Assembly (NCBI GenBank): GCA_903924075.1
Contig: CAIYAG010000188.1
Coordinates: 1 to 32,533 of the forward strand
DNA length: 32,533 nucleotides
Reading direction: 5' to 3'
From: an uncultured Bacteroidota bacterium
GTDB lineage: Bacteria > Bacteroidota > Bacteroidia > Chitinophagales > Chitinophagaceae
In this document: positions 1 through 8,866 of the stretch, one piece after another
Numbering within the stretch: position 1 is the first letter of the stretch
Layout of the letters: each line of letters opens with the position of its first letter
The notes under the pieces: generated by a model
Told to the model about the DNA's origin: nothing
Databases searched by the model: none
What the model saw: the letters and a program-made list of their open reading frames with translations, nothing else
Made by a program: the position numbers and the translations under genes

Positions 1-155
1 CATTTCAGCCTCGCTCCTGCGTTTATAGGGCTGGCTACTTTTGGGACTCCGTTTAGACTTGTTTGGCACTTTGACTGTCATTCTGAATAGTTTTTTGACA
101 AGCTATTTCAGGACTAGACACCGGTATTAGGGGGTCAATTTGCGTGGATTTTCCA
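1..155 (-). mobile_element. Left-edge fragment of an insertion sequence; minus-strand ORF start at 81..1 (MTVKVPNKSKRSPKSSQPYKRRSEAEM...), exact element boundary uncertain (about 122-155)
   Basis: Reverse complement of 1-81 is an open frame from ATG, with a basic N-terminus resembling small transposase/helper ORFs; it sits directly next to an abruptly truncated ORF. Family not assignable from 27 codons. Confidence 0.5.
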
Positions 156-338
156 ACCTAATAACCCAAAAATGGCACTCATAATGTCGGTAATAGAAGT
201 AGTAGGGGTTTCAGGGATTCTTTTTTTATGCCACACTCCTAAACGATATCCTGCAAAGTTGATCAAAAGCATTGAAAACACCGAAATACTAAATATCAAC
301 CAGCCTGTACTATTATCTAAAATATTTTCTTTGAACAT
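135..338 (-). pseudogene. Truncated N-terminal fragment of a membrane protein, possibly DUF4239/bestrophin-like
   Basis: N-terminal TM segment followed by GYRLGVWHKKR...SAIFGLLG, resembling the start of DUF4239-type proteins; reading frame stops shortly after, at the presumed IS junction. Confidence 0.4.
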
Positions 339-553
339 AATTTTTTAATTAAAGGCCGGCAAGATAATTATAAAAAAATATCAATGAAAGATTTATTACA
401 TGTTTTTCATATGCAATTAACTTCCCATGTTTAGCCATTCATAAATTTATTGTGCTTACATTAATGAAATTCATAATTTTACTAAACCTTTTAATGTGTT
501 AGGCGTTATTGGATGAAGTTCCCCAATTTGTAACTTGATATATTTAATAATAG

Positions 554-1741
554 ATGAATCCAATTCCATTTTTTTATCAAGGAAGTTTGATCATTGGTAT
601 TCCTGTTATTGTGATACTATTTTACTATAGTAGAAAAAATCGGAACAATTTATTTTTAGCCATTTCCCTCTTGAATATTTGGTATGCACTATTAATAAAT
701 AACTTAAATCAGAGTTTACAAATATTAGAATTCCCTTATCTTATTAGAACTGGTAGTATCAGTGTCTTTTTGTTTTTCCCTTTTCTTTATTTATATGCTA
801 GGGGGGCCTTTTACCCAAATGTATTTTTTAAGAAAGCTGATCTGCTTTGGTTCTTACCCTTAACCATTTATTTAATTGATTTGGGGCCTTTTTTCCTTTC
901 AGACTCAAATTATAAAATAGCTGTATTTCAAGAAAGGCTCAAAGATGCGGCATTTGCATCGAAAATTGGTGAGGGATGGATCAAGTTAGTTGGTTTTGAA
1001 ATTTTATTAAGGTATTTATCAGGCGTATTATTTTTAATATTCCAGATTAATATTATATGCAAGTATTGGAAAACTCATTCCATTCAGAAAAAGCCGGAGA
1101 ATCGGATAGTCTTTTGGCATATCCTAATTTTGACAGTCACCTATGGGTTACTAGTATTTCCAGGGATTTTTGGAGTTTTACTGCATCTTTCATGGTATAA
1201 TATCTCTTTTGTAGGTATCAATCTCTCTTTATCATTAACTATCACCGCGTTTTTTTTACTCTTTTCTCCCCGCATTTTGTATGGTTTTTTGCCATTTTCT
1301 ATAGTTCAAGGTATGGATGATCTTAAAAACTATAGGGCTGAAAAACCAGTTATAACAGAATCGACTAAAGAGTCAAAAAATAGGTATGAGGATGAAAAAA
1401 TTGCTGAACTCATAGCTAAAATTGAAGATTACGTTAATAAGAATCAGGTCTTCCTAGACCAGAATTATACCATTTACTCCTTGTCAACAGATATTGGAGT
1501 GCCAGTTTATCAGTTATCGCCCCTGATCAATAATTATTATGATGAAACTTATAGTACTTGGATCAATCAATTTAGGGTGCGTTATTTTATGGAATTGTGT
1601 AAAGACCCTTTGTATAAAGAACTGACTTTAGAAGCCCTAGCCAAAGAATCAGGCTTTTCAAACCGTACAACTTTTATCAATTCCTTTAAAAAAATCACTG
1701 GCACAACTCCGAGTGCCTACCTGAAACAAGGCCTGAAATAG
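554..1741 (+). CDS. AraC-family transcriptional regulator with N-terminal multi-TM sensor domain
   Basis: About 7 hydrophobic helices, then C-terminal HTH (LTLEALAKESGFSNRTTFINSFKKITGTTPSAYLKQ), typical AraC HTH. Confidence 0.9.
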   Translation: MNPIPFFYQGSLIIGIPVIVILFYYSRKNRNNLFLAISLLNIWYALLINNLNQSLQILEFPYLIRTGSISVFLFFPFLYLYARGAFYPNVFFKKADLLWFLPLTIYLIDLGPFFLSDSNYKIAVFQERLKDAAFASKIGEGWIKLVGFEILLRYLSGVLFLIFQINIICKYWKTHSIQKKPENRIVFWHILILTVTYGLLVFPGIFGVLLHLSWYNISFVGINLSLSLTITAFFLLFSPRILYGFLPFSIVQGMDDLKNYRAEKPVITESTKESKNRYEDEKIAELIAKIEDYVNKNQVFLDQNYTIYSLSTDIGVPVYQLSPLINNYYDETYSTWINQFRVRYFMELCKDPLYKELTLEALAKESGFSNRTTFINSFKKITGTTPSAYLKQGLK

Positions 1742-1769
1742 TAGTTTTTCCCTTTGTAATAGTCTTTAG

Positions 1770-1809
1770 TGTCAATATTTGACTAATTCTTGTCAATATT
1801 TGACTAATT
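1770..1809. promoter_or_regulatory. Two tandem 19-bp direct repeats TGTCAATATTTGACTAATT (1770-1788 and 1791-1809), each containing the inverted repeat GTCAA-TAT-TTGAC; candidate operator pair
   Basis: Perfect repeats with 21-bp periodicity between the AraC regulator and the 18-gene run. Confidence 0.6.
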
Positions 1810-1828
1810 ATAACAAATCCCATCTTTG
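1800..1828 (+). promoter_or_regulatory. Candidate Bacteroidota promoter: TTG (1800-1802), N18, CATCTTTG (one mismatch to TAnnTTTG)
   Basis: Spacing and motif approximate the known Bacteroidota -33/-7 consensus; overlaps the second direct repeat. Confidence 0.4.
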
Positions 1829-1941
1829 AAAAAGAACCGCAAGCTTTTTCGTAGACTAATTTTCAGTTATTAATTGAAACGTTGAAAACTAAGGGCTATT
1901 AGTTTTTTGCCCTGTTATTCAACCCCCAAAACTATTTTTCT

Positions 1942-2409
1942 ATGAGAAAAGCTATTTTCTTCTGTAGCATTTTTGTAATGTCATGCTTATTGGCATCTTC
2001 CCAAAGTTCAGTAATTACACCTAAAGCGAGTTACACATCGGCTGTTGGTATCAAATTCTTTCCACTGGCAGTATCATTAAAACATTTCGTTAGCACTAAT
2101 AAGGCCTTAGACCTATATGCCTACTTTAATGAAGGTACCCGGATCACTGGTCTATATGAATGGCATGGTACTTTAAGCAATGAGGGTAATTTAAAATGGT
2201 ATCTCGGACCAGGTATGCATGTTCAATTTTACGATTATGAACATGGTGGAGGTACCAATGTGGGAGTAGATGGCATCGTTGGATTAGAATATAAGCTATC
2301 AAAATTGCCTTTTGCTTTTTCTATTGACTGGCAGCCTTCTTTAGAATTTAGTAGCAAATCCACATTTGCTGGCGGATGGGGCGGAATTGGCGGAAAGTTC
2401 ACTTTCTAA
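1942..2409 (+). CDS. Small secreted/outer-membrane protein, unknown function
   Basis: Signal peptide (MRKAIFFCSIFVMSCLLASSQ); alternating beta-barrel-like C-terminus ending in GGKFTF. Confidence 0.75.
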   Translation: MRKAIFFCSIFVMSCLLASSQSSVITPKASYTSAVGIKFFPLAVSLKHFVSTNKALDLYAYFNEGTRITGLYEWHGTLSNEGNLKWYLGPGMHVQFYDYEHGGGTNVGVDGIVGLEYKLSKLPFAFSIDWQPSLEFSSKSTFAGGWGGIGGKFTF

Positions 2410-2453
2410 AACAACTCATCAGACTTTCCTTTTAAAAGATCAAAAACAATTAC

Positions 2454-4976
2454 ATGAAATCGAAAATTATCGCAATAGTCAGCTTTTTATTACTGACTTT
2501 ATCTTTTTACAATAAGATCTCTGCGCAACAGAATTACGGAATGGCCAATGGTAACTATGCTGGCATTACTGGGGTTTCAATGAACCCCGCTAGTATTGTA
2601 GACAACAGGTATAAGTTTGATATGAATATCGCTGGATTCGATTCCTATTTCAATAATAACTACCTAAAATTCAATAACGATTTTTTTCTCAGAAGAACCT
2701 ATTCTAAAGATCCTTATAATAGTGCGTTCAGTTATGTGAAACAAGATCAGGTGTCTCAATTGCTAGCAGTGAAAGAGCGGGTACAAGCTGGGGTTAAAAC
2801 AAATATTCAGTTGCCTTTATCATTCATGGTTACCACCGGCAAGAAGTCTGCCATTGCATTTACCCTGAATAATCGTTCTGTAATGCAAGTATCTGGTATG
2901 AATACCCAAACTGCTGAGATCTTCTATTCTGAACTAAAAAATCCTTCTTTATACAATACACCCATGAACAATGATGGGTTGAGGGCTAATTTTCTTAGCT
3001 GGCAAGAAGCTAACCTTACCTATGGTACCGTTTTGTTGAATACTGGTCACCATTTTATTAAAGGTGCATTTACAGGAAAATTAATGGCTGCTAGTGCAGG
3101 GGCTTATATTCAAGCTGATCAACTAACACTCAATTTTCAGGATCAAAACCATGTAACGATACAATCACCCCTAATTCATTATGCGCGTACTGAACACGCT
3201 GATATTCAGGATATTAAAACAAGAGAGTTATTTAATAATATCGAAAATTATCAATTTGGATGGGATGCAGGATTGATTTATGAGTTAAGAGGTAGTTTGA
3301 AAAATAAGAAGTTTGTAGACTATGATCTGAAAACTCAATTAAGACAAGACGTTAATAAGTACATTCTTAGAATTGGAGTTGCGATCGTAGATGTAGGCAA
3401 CTTTAATTTTCAAAGAAAACCTTTGACAAGAGATCATTCTGCCAATATTAACAATTGGGATTTCTCGAATGTGAAAGCAGGTAGCTTAAGTCAATTTGAT
3501 GTACCATACTCTAAATTGGTGCAGTACACTACTGATACTTCATCATTATTCACCTATAAGTTGCCAACCGCCTTAACTGCGAATATTGATTTGCATTTGT
3601 TTGAAGGGTTCTATGTGAATTTGGCAACCAAACAACCACTTGAAAACTTTGGTAAAAAAACATCTACTGGATTAGTGTCAGAAAAATGGGTGGCTCTTAC
3701 TCCTAGATTTGAAAGCAGGTTATTAGGTGTATATGTTCCGATCTCAAATATGTACAACAGAACCAATATTGGTTTAACAGTTCGCTTCGGACCAGTTTAT
3801 GTTGGATCTAATAATTTCTACCATATTTTATCGAATGGCAGATCTCCAGAAGCAGATATACATGCTGGATTTAAAATTTCCATTGCTTATGGTGCTCCTT
3901 CCAAAAACATGAAGGCATTCCAATATATCACTGGACTAAAATTAGGCGAAGATTCCTTGATCAGCAATGAAAAAGCAGATCGTCGTAAAATTGATTCGAT
4001 AGCGATGCAAGTAGATATTTTGAAGAAAATGCTTCGTGATTCTTCATTCAGTTATAAACCCGTAAACATTGTGATCAATAATGTAGCAGGTTCTACAACT
4101 GCTACTACAGCAAACAGATCAGGTGATTCATTAATCATTTCAAATCCAGTAATTACAGGAAATGCCAATGCATATAACAGTTCACGCGATTCTAGTATTG
4201 ATCGTTTGATCACTGAATTAGCAAAGAGTAATTTGGCATTGAGAGATGAACAAGAAAAAAACAAAAACACCCAGATCAAACCCGATAAAAAATCAGCTAA
4301 AAAAGCAGACCAGCAAAGGAAAGAAGACATCAAACGTCAGAATAGTTATAACGATGATTTAGATAAAGAGATCAAAAGACTAAGAGTGTCAATGATGGCT
4401 AGTGACGCTGCCATTGCAACTGCAATTGTTGCATCAAATAGCAATAAGTCTACAGCTAAAAAAGACACTGTTTATATTACAAATATCGATTCTGCATTCA
4501 GAAAAACAGAAAGAGACACTATTCAGAATAACACAAGCTCAGTGATTATTTTGCCTGCGAACCAAGCAGCGGGGCAACCTACCAATCCGGTAAGTACAGA
4601 TGTAACTAAATCTGCCAATCCTGATGCTACAAAAGCTCCTAATTATTCTGAATATTTCAATACCATTTATTTCGATTTAGGTACAACAAATATTAAATCT
4701 GCTGATATCGGAAAACTGAAACGTATAGCGGAAGAATTGGGCAAACATCCAAGATGGAAATTAGAAATTACAGGTAGAACTGATGCCTCTGGTTCTTATG
4801 AGGCCAATAGAAAAGTAGCTGAAAAAAGAATGAATTCAGTTAAGAAAATATTGTATGACGAAGGCATAACAGACGACAGAATGATTGTTTCATCGGAAGC
4901 GGCAACTAGTCAGTTTGGAGAGTCCTCTAACAAAGACCGTAGAGTTGATATTAAATTAGTGATACCACAACAATAA
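2454..4976 (+). CDS. DUF5723-like outer-membrane protein with C-terminal OmpA domain
   Basis: Signal peptide; N-term GMANGNYAGITGVSMNPASIVDNRYKFDMNIAG; coiled-coil linker; C-term IYFDLGTTNIKSADIGKLKRIAEELGKHP...NKDRRVDIKL (OmpA/PG-binding). Confidence 0.85.
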   Translation: MKSKIIAIVSFLLLTLSFYNKISAQQNYGMANGNYAGITGVSMNPASIVDNRYKFDMNIAGFDSYFNNNYLKFNNDFFLRRTYSKDPYNSAFSYVKQDQVSQLLAVKERVQAGVKTNIQLPLSFMVTTGKKSAIAFTLNNRSVMQVSGMNTQTAEIFYSELKNPSLYNTPMNNDGLRANFLSWQEANLTYGTVLLNTGHHFIKGAFTGKLMAASAGAYIQADQLTLNFQDQNHVTIQSPLIHYARTEHADIQDIKTRELFNNIENYQFGWDAGLIYELRGSLKNKKFVDYDLKTQLRQDVNKYILRIGVAIVDVGNFNFQRKPLTRDHSANINNWDFSNVKAGSLSQFDVPYSKLVQYTTDTSSLFTYKLPTALTANIDLHLFEGFYVNLATKQPLENFGKKTSTGLVSEKWVALTPRFESRLLGVYVPISNMYNRTNIGLTVRFGPVYVGSNNFYHILSNGRSPEADIHAGFKISIAYGAPSKNMKAFQYITGLKLGEDSLISNEKADRRKIDSIAMQVDILKKMLRDSSFSYKPVNIVINNVAGSTTATTANRSGDSLIISNPVITGNANAYNSSRDSSIDRLITELAKSNLALRDEQEKNKNTQIKPDKKSAKKADQQRKEDIKRQNSYNDDLDKEIKRLRVSMMASDAAIATAIVASNSNKSTAKKDTVYITNIDSAFRKTERDTIQNNTSSVIILPANQAAGQPTNPVSTDVTKSANPDATKAPNYSEYFNTIYFDLGTTNIKSADIGKLKRIAEELGKHPRWKLEITGRTDASGSYEANRKVAEKRMNSVKKILYDEGITDDRMIVSSEAATSQFGESSNKDRRVDIKLVIPQQ

Positions 4977-4986
4977 AAATTAAAGT

Positions 4987-7353
4987 ATGAAAATCTATTT
5001 CGTAGCCATTTTTAGTGTATTGCTTTTCTCGCAGTGTAAAAACCCTGCACAAGAAAAAGCAACAACAGAATCTGAAGTTGGAAGTGTTCTTCCTTTTGCC
5101 GAACCGCCTTCTGCAAGTATCGCTGGTGAATCGCTTGCGGAAAGTAAGCATGTAAGAAGAGCGCAATCAGATCATTTGCCAAAAGATGCGCCGAATATCC
5201 TGATCATTTTAATGGATGATGTTGGATTTGGTACCCCATCTACTTTTGGTGGTGAGGTTAATACGCCAACCCTAACAAGAGTTTATAATGAGGGTATTGC
5301 TTATAATGAATTTCATACTACTTCTATCTGTTCTCCAACCAGAGCTGCATTGTTAACCGGCCGAAATCATACACGTATTGGTAACGGAACCATTGCAGAA
5401 CGTGCAGTTGATTGGGATGGCTATACTGGTATCATACCTAAAGAAGCTGCTACTGTTGCTGAAGTTTTGAAAGATTATGGTTACAATACTTCAGCATTTG
5501 GTAAATGGCATAATACTCCTGCTAATCAAACTACTTCTCAAGGACCCTTCGACTATTGGCCTAACGCATATGGTTTCCAACATTTCTACGGATTTCTGGG
5601 AGGAGAAACCTCTCAGTGGGAACCGCATTTAGTTGAAAATTATAGTCAGGTTGAATTACCCAAAAATGAAAAATATCATTTAACTACTGATCTTGCAGAC
5701 CATGCAATTGATTGGATGAGCGAGCATAAAGCTTACGCGGCTGATAAACCTTTCTTATTATATTTTGCACCTGGCGCTGGTCACGGTCCTCATCAGATCT
5801 ATAAAGAATGGGCTGATAAATACAAAGGTAAATTCAATGATGGTTGGGACAAATACCGTGAAAGAGTATTCAAACGCCAGAAAGATTTGGGCTGGATTCC
5901 AGCAAATGCACAATTAACTCCAAGAGATAAAACCATGACTGCCTGGGATAGTATTCCACAGTCTCAAAGAGCTTTCCAAGCTAGATTGATGGAAGTGTTT
6001 GCAGGATTTGTAGAACATGCAGATTCTGAAATAGGAAGAGTAATTGATGCGGTTGAAAAAAATGGACAGAAAGACAATACATTGATCTTCTTTGTTTGGG
6101 GAGATAATGGTTCTAGTGCAGAAGGACAAAATGGGTCGATCAGTGAATTACTTGCACAAAATGGGATCTCAAATACCATCGATCAGCAAATTGCTGCATT
6201 GAATAAAATAGGTGGCCTTGATGCATTGGGCGGGCATGTTACAGAAAATATGTATCACTCTTCTTGGGCTTGGGCTGGTAACACACCATTCAGATATACA
6301 AAATTGGTTGCGTCGCATTTTGGTGGAACTCGTAATCCTTTGGTAGTATCTTGGCCAGGTCATATTAAAGCAGACAAAACCCCTCGTTCACAATTTCACC
6401 ATGTAAATGATATTGTTCCTACTATTTATGATATCCTAGGAATTAAAGTTCCAAAAGTGGTGAATGGTTTTGATCAAATGCCAATGGATGGAATTAGTAT
6501 GAAATATACTTTCGATAATGCAAAAGCTCCAGCTGCTGCTAAAACACAGTTCTTCGATAATAATGGAAGTAGGGGTGTATATAATGATGGTTGGTATGCT
6601 TGTACTTTTGGTCCATTGTATCCATGGATCCCAGCTCAAAAGGGTTTAGACAAATGGGATTCTAAAAAAGACGTATGGGAATTGTATAATTTAAATGAAG
6701 ACTATACACAGTTCAACGATCTAGCTGCTAAAGAGCCAGAGCGTTTGAAAAAAATGCAAGCGCTTTATTTAGAACAAGCAAAAGACAATAAAGATTTTCC
6801 AATTGGTGCAGGTATCTGGTTACGCTTGCATCCTGAAGATGCTATTGCATCTCCTTATAAATCATGGGTGTTCAATCAATCCACCTATGGCATGCCTGAA
6901 TTCAGTGCTCCTGGATTAGGTAAAAAAAGTAACAAAGTGGAAATTGATCTGGAAGTTGGCGCAAATGCATCAGGTGTTGTTTACGCACTGGGCGGATCTG
7001 GCGGTGGACTAACCTGCTTCATGGATAATGGCAAATTAACTTATGAATACAATATGATGTTAATTGAAAATTACTCTGTGGAGACAAAAGAAAAATTAGC
7101 ACCAGGTAAGCACCATATTATCATTACCACCACCATTGCGAAACCTTTTGCTCCTGCAGTTGTGAAAATCAATATTGACGGAAAAGATGTAGCTAACTGT
7201 GATGTGAAACGCACAGTGCCGGCAGCTTTCAGCGCAAACGAATCATTTGATGTGGGTAGGGATTTGGGAGCTCCAGTATCATTGCGATATGCAAAAAGAG
7301 CACCTTTCAAATTCACTGGTACCATTAGTAAAGTAAAAGTTGATCTATTATAA
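4987..7353 (+). CDS. Arylsulfatase (formylglycine-dependent S1 type, about 790 aa with C-terminal beta-sandwich), probable lipoprotein
   Basis: NILIILMDDVGFGTPS; CSPTRAALLTGR signature (Cys at 5329-5331); GKWH; N-terminal signal with Cys (LLFSQC). Confidence 0.95.
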   Translation: MKIYFVAIFSVLLFSQCKNPAQEKATTESEVGSVLPFAEPPSASIAGESLAESKHVRRAQSDHLPKDAPNILIILMDDVGFGTPSTFGGEVNTPTLTRVYNEGIAYNEFHTTSICSPTRAALLTGRNHTRIGNGTIAERAVDWDGYTGIIPKEAATVAEVLKDYGYNTSAFGKWHNTPANQTTSQGPFDYWPNAYGFQHFYGFLGGETSQWEPHLVENYSQVELPKNEKYHLTTDLADHAIDWMSEHKAYAADKPFLLYFAPGAGHGPHQIYKEWADKYKGKFNDGWDKYRERVFKRQKDLGWIPANAQLTPRDKTMTAWDSIPQSQRAFQARLMEVFAGFVEHADSEIGRVIDAVEKNGQKDNTLIFFVWGDNGSSAEGQNGSISELLAQNGISNTIDQQIAALNKIGGLDALGGHVTENMYHSSWAWAGNTPFRYTKLVASHFGGTRNPLVVSWPGHIKADKTPRSQFHHVNDIVPTIYDILGIKVPKVVNGFDQMPMDGISMKYTFDNAKAPAAAKTQFFDNNGSRGVYNDGWYACTFGPLYPWIPAQKGLDKWDSKKDVWELYNLNEDYTQFNDLAAKEPERLKKMQALYLEQAKDNKDFPIGAGIWLRLHPEDAIASPYKSWVFNQSTYGMPEFSAPGLGKKSNKVEIDLEVGANASGVVYALGGSGGGLTCFMDNGKLTYEYNMMLIENYSVETKEKLAPGKHHIIITTTIAKPFAPAVVKINIDGKDVANCDVKRTVPAAFSANESFDVGRDLGAPVSLRYAKRAPFKFTGTISKVKVDLL

Positions 7354-7392
7354 ATTTTGAATTAAAAACTTTAAAAAAATAAAAATTTCGTT

Positions 7393-7767
7393 ATGAAACT
7401 ATTTTCAAAAATCTTATTTCTTGCAATTTTCACTTTGTCTTTGCAGGCTGCATCAGCACAGATCATGAACAAAAAATCTATCATGTCTGATCTCGGAAAC
7501 ACTGAAGGGGTTAAGCTTGACTCTAAACAACAAAAAGAGTATGAAAAAAGCAATAATGACCTAGCTGAAAGCTTATTGAAAGTAGATAAGAGTCCGAAAT
7601 CAAAGAACGATCGCGACAAAGAAATTGATGGCCTTTTTGATAAAAGGGATAACGATATAGATAACATATTTGGAAAGGATTCAAAATATGAAGAATCAAG
7701 AAAAAGTATGAAAAAAACTTCCAATAAAATGCGTCGTAAAATGAAGTTGGCAAAGTTTGCTTTGTAA
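7393..7767 (+). CDS. Small secreted, highly charged hypothetical protein (124 aa)
   Basis: Clear signal peptide (MKLFSKILFLAIFTLSLQAASAQ), Lys/Asp/Glu-rich mature part, collinear in operon. Confidence 0.7.
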   Translation: MKLFSKILFLAIFTLSLQAASAQIMNKKSIMSDLGNTEGVKLDSKQQKEYEKSNNDLAESLLKVDKSPKSKNDRDKEIDGLFDKRDNDIDNIFGKDSKYEESRKSMKKTSNKMRRKMKLAKFAL

Positions 7768-7818
7768 TTCCATTTCTATTTAAAGCAATCGATTATCAAT
7801 CTATTTAAAAAAATAAGT

Positions 7819-8841
7819 ATGTCATTTAATAACATTAAAAAAGGACTAACATTTTGTCTTTTTATTCTAATTGCAAATTTTGTAAATGCACAAAAAGATA
7901 CCCTTGTACTTAAAAATAAAGATGTCATTATTGGAGAAGTAAAAGGGATGGATAGAAGTGTGATTACTATTGGAACAGACTATAGCAAAGACGACTTTAA
8001 GGTAAAGTGGGAAGGGATTAGTACAATTAGTACGAATTCATCTTATATCATTACTTTGAAGAACGGGAACAGGCTTCATGGCACCGTAAAAACTTCTGAT
8101 TCAAGTGATGTTAGCATTAAAACAGTTGACGGTAAATCAAAAATAGTTAAGTATGAAACCATCGTTTTTCTAAAGCCCATCAAAACAGGATTTATTGATC
8201 GTTTACATGCAGCAGCTGATTTCGGGTTTAGTTTAACTAAGGCTCAAAACTTAAAACAAATTACTTTAAGGAGTACTGTTGGATATCTTGCAGAAAATTG
8301 GTCGGCAGATGTTTCTTATAATACCCTTTTCTCTAATCAAGATAAAACCGATAAGATCAAAAGAACTGACGGAGGACTTACATTCAATTATCTGTTACCA
8401 AAAGATTGGTATATCCCAGCATCTGTAACGTTTCTTTCTAACTCAGAACAACAACTAGATCTTCGAATGCTTGAGAAATTAGGGGTAGGTAATTACCTAG
8501 TACACTCTAATCGCAGTTATTGGGGAGTTGCAGGTGGTTTAACTTATAACAGTGAAACTTATTACAGTACTCCTGCCAGAAAAAGCTGGGAAGCATATAT
8601 TGGTACGGAGCTGAACATGTACAATATTGGTGACTTGAACCTGTTAACCAGATTTGCAGCTTATCCAAGTTTAACCGAATCAGGACGTTGGAGATACGAC
8701 TTCAACTTTGATGCGAAATACGATTTGCCATTGAATTTTTATATCAAACTTGGGGTTACTTATAACTATGATAATCGACCTGTGGCTGGTGCATCAAATA
8801 CAGACTATGTCATGCAAACAGGTATTGGCTGGAAATTATAA
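7819..8841 (+). CDS. DUF481 family outer-membrane beta-barrel protein
   Basis: Signal peptide; KDVIIGEVKGMDRSVITI...LKNGNRLHGTV repeat-type N-term; barrel with terminal YVMQTGIGWKL. Confidence 0.8.
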   Translation: MSFNNIKKGLTFCLFILIANFVNAQKDTLVLKNKDVIIGEVKGMDRSVITIGTDYSKDDFKVKWEGISTISTNSSYIITLKNGNRLHGTVKTSDSSDVSIKTVDGKSKIVKYETIVFLKPIKTGFIDRLHAAADFGFSLTKAQNLKQITLRSTVGYLAENWSADVSYNTLFSNQDKTDKIKRTDGGLTFNYLLPKDWYIPASVTFLSNSEQQLDLRMLEKLGVGNYLVHSNRSYWGVAGGLTYNSETYYSTPARKSWEAYIGTELNMYNIGDLNLLTRFAAYPSLTESGRWRYDFNFDAKYDLPLNFYIKLGVTYNYDNRPVAGASNTDYVMQTGIGWKL

Positions 8842-8866
8842 ATCGATTTATTTTAAATAACCATAC

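Noticed and set aside
4052-4333. 93-aa minus-strand ORF within the OmpA/DUF5723 gene
   Set aside because: Fully antisense to a well-supported CDS; no recognisable domain.
7371-7724. 117-aa minus-strand ORF opposite the small charged protein
   Set aside because: The plus-strand ORF has a signal peptide, operon spacing and orientation; the antisense frame is a by-product of Lys/Asp-rich coding.
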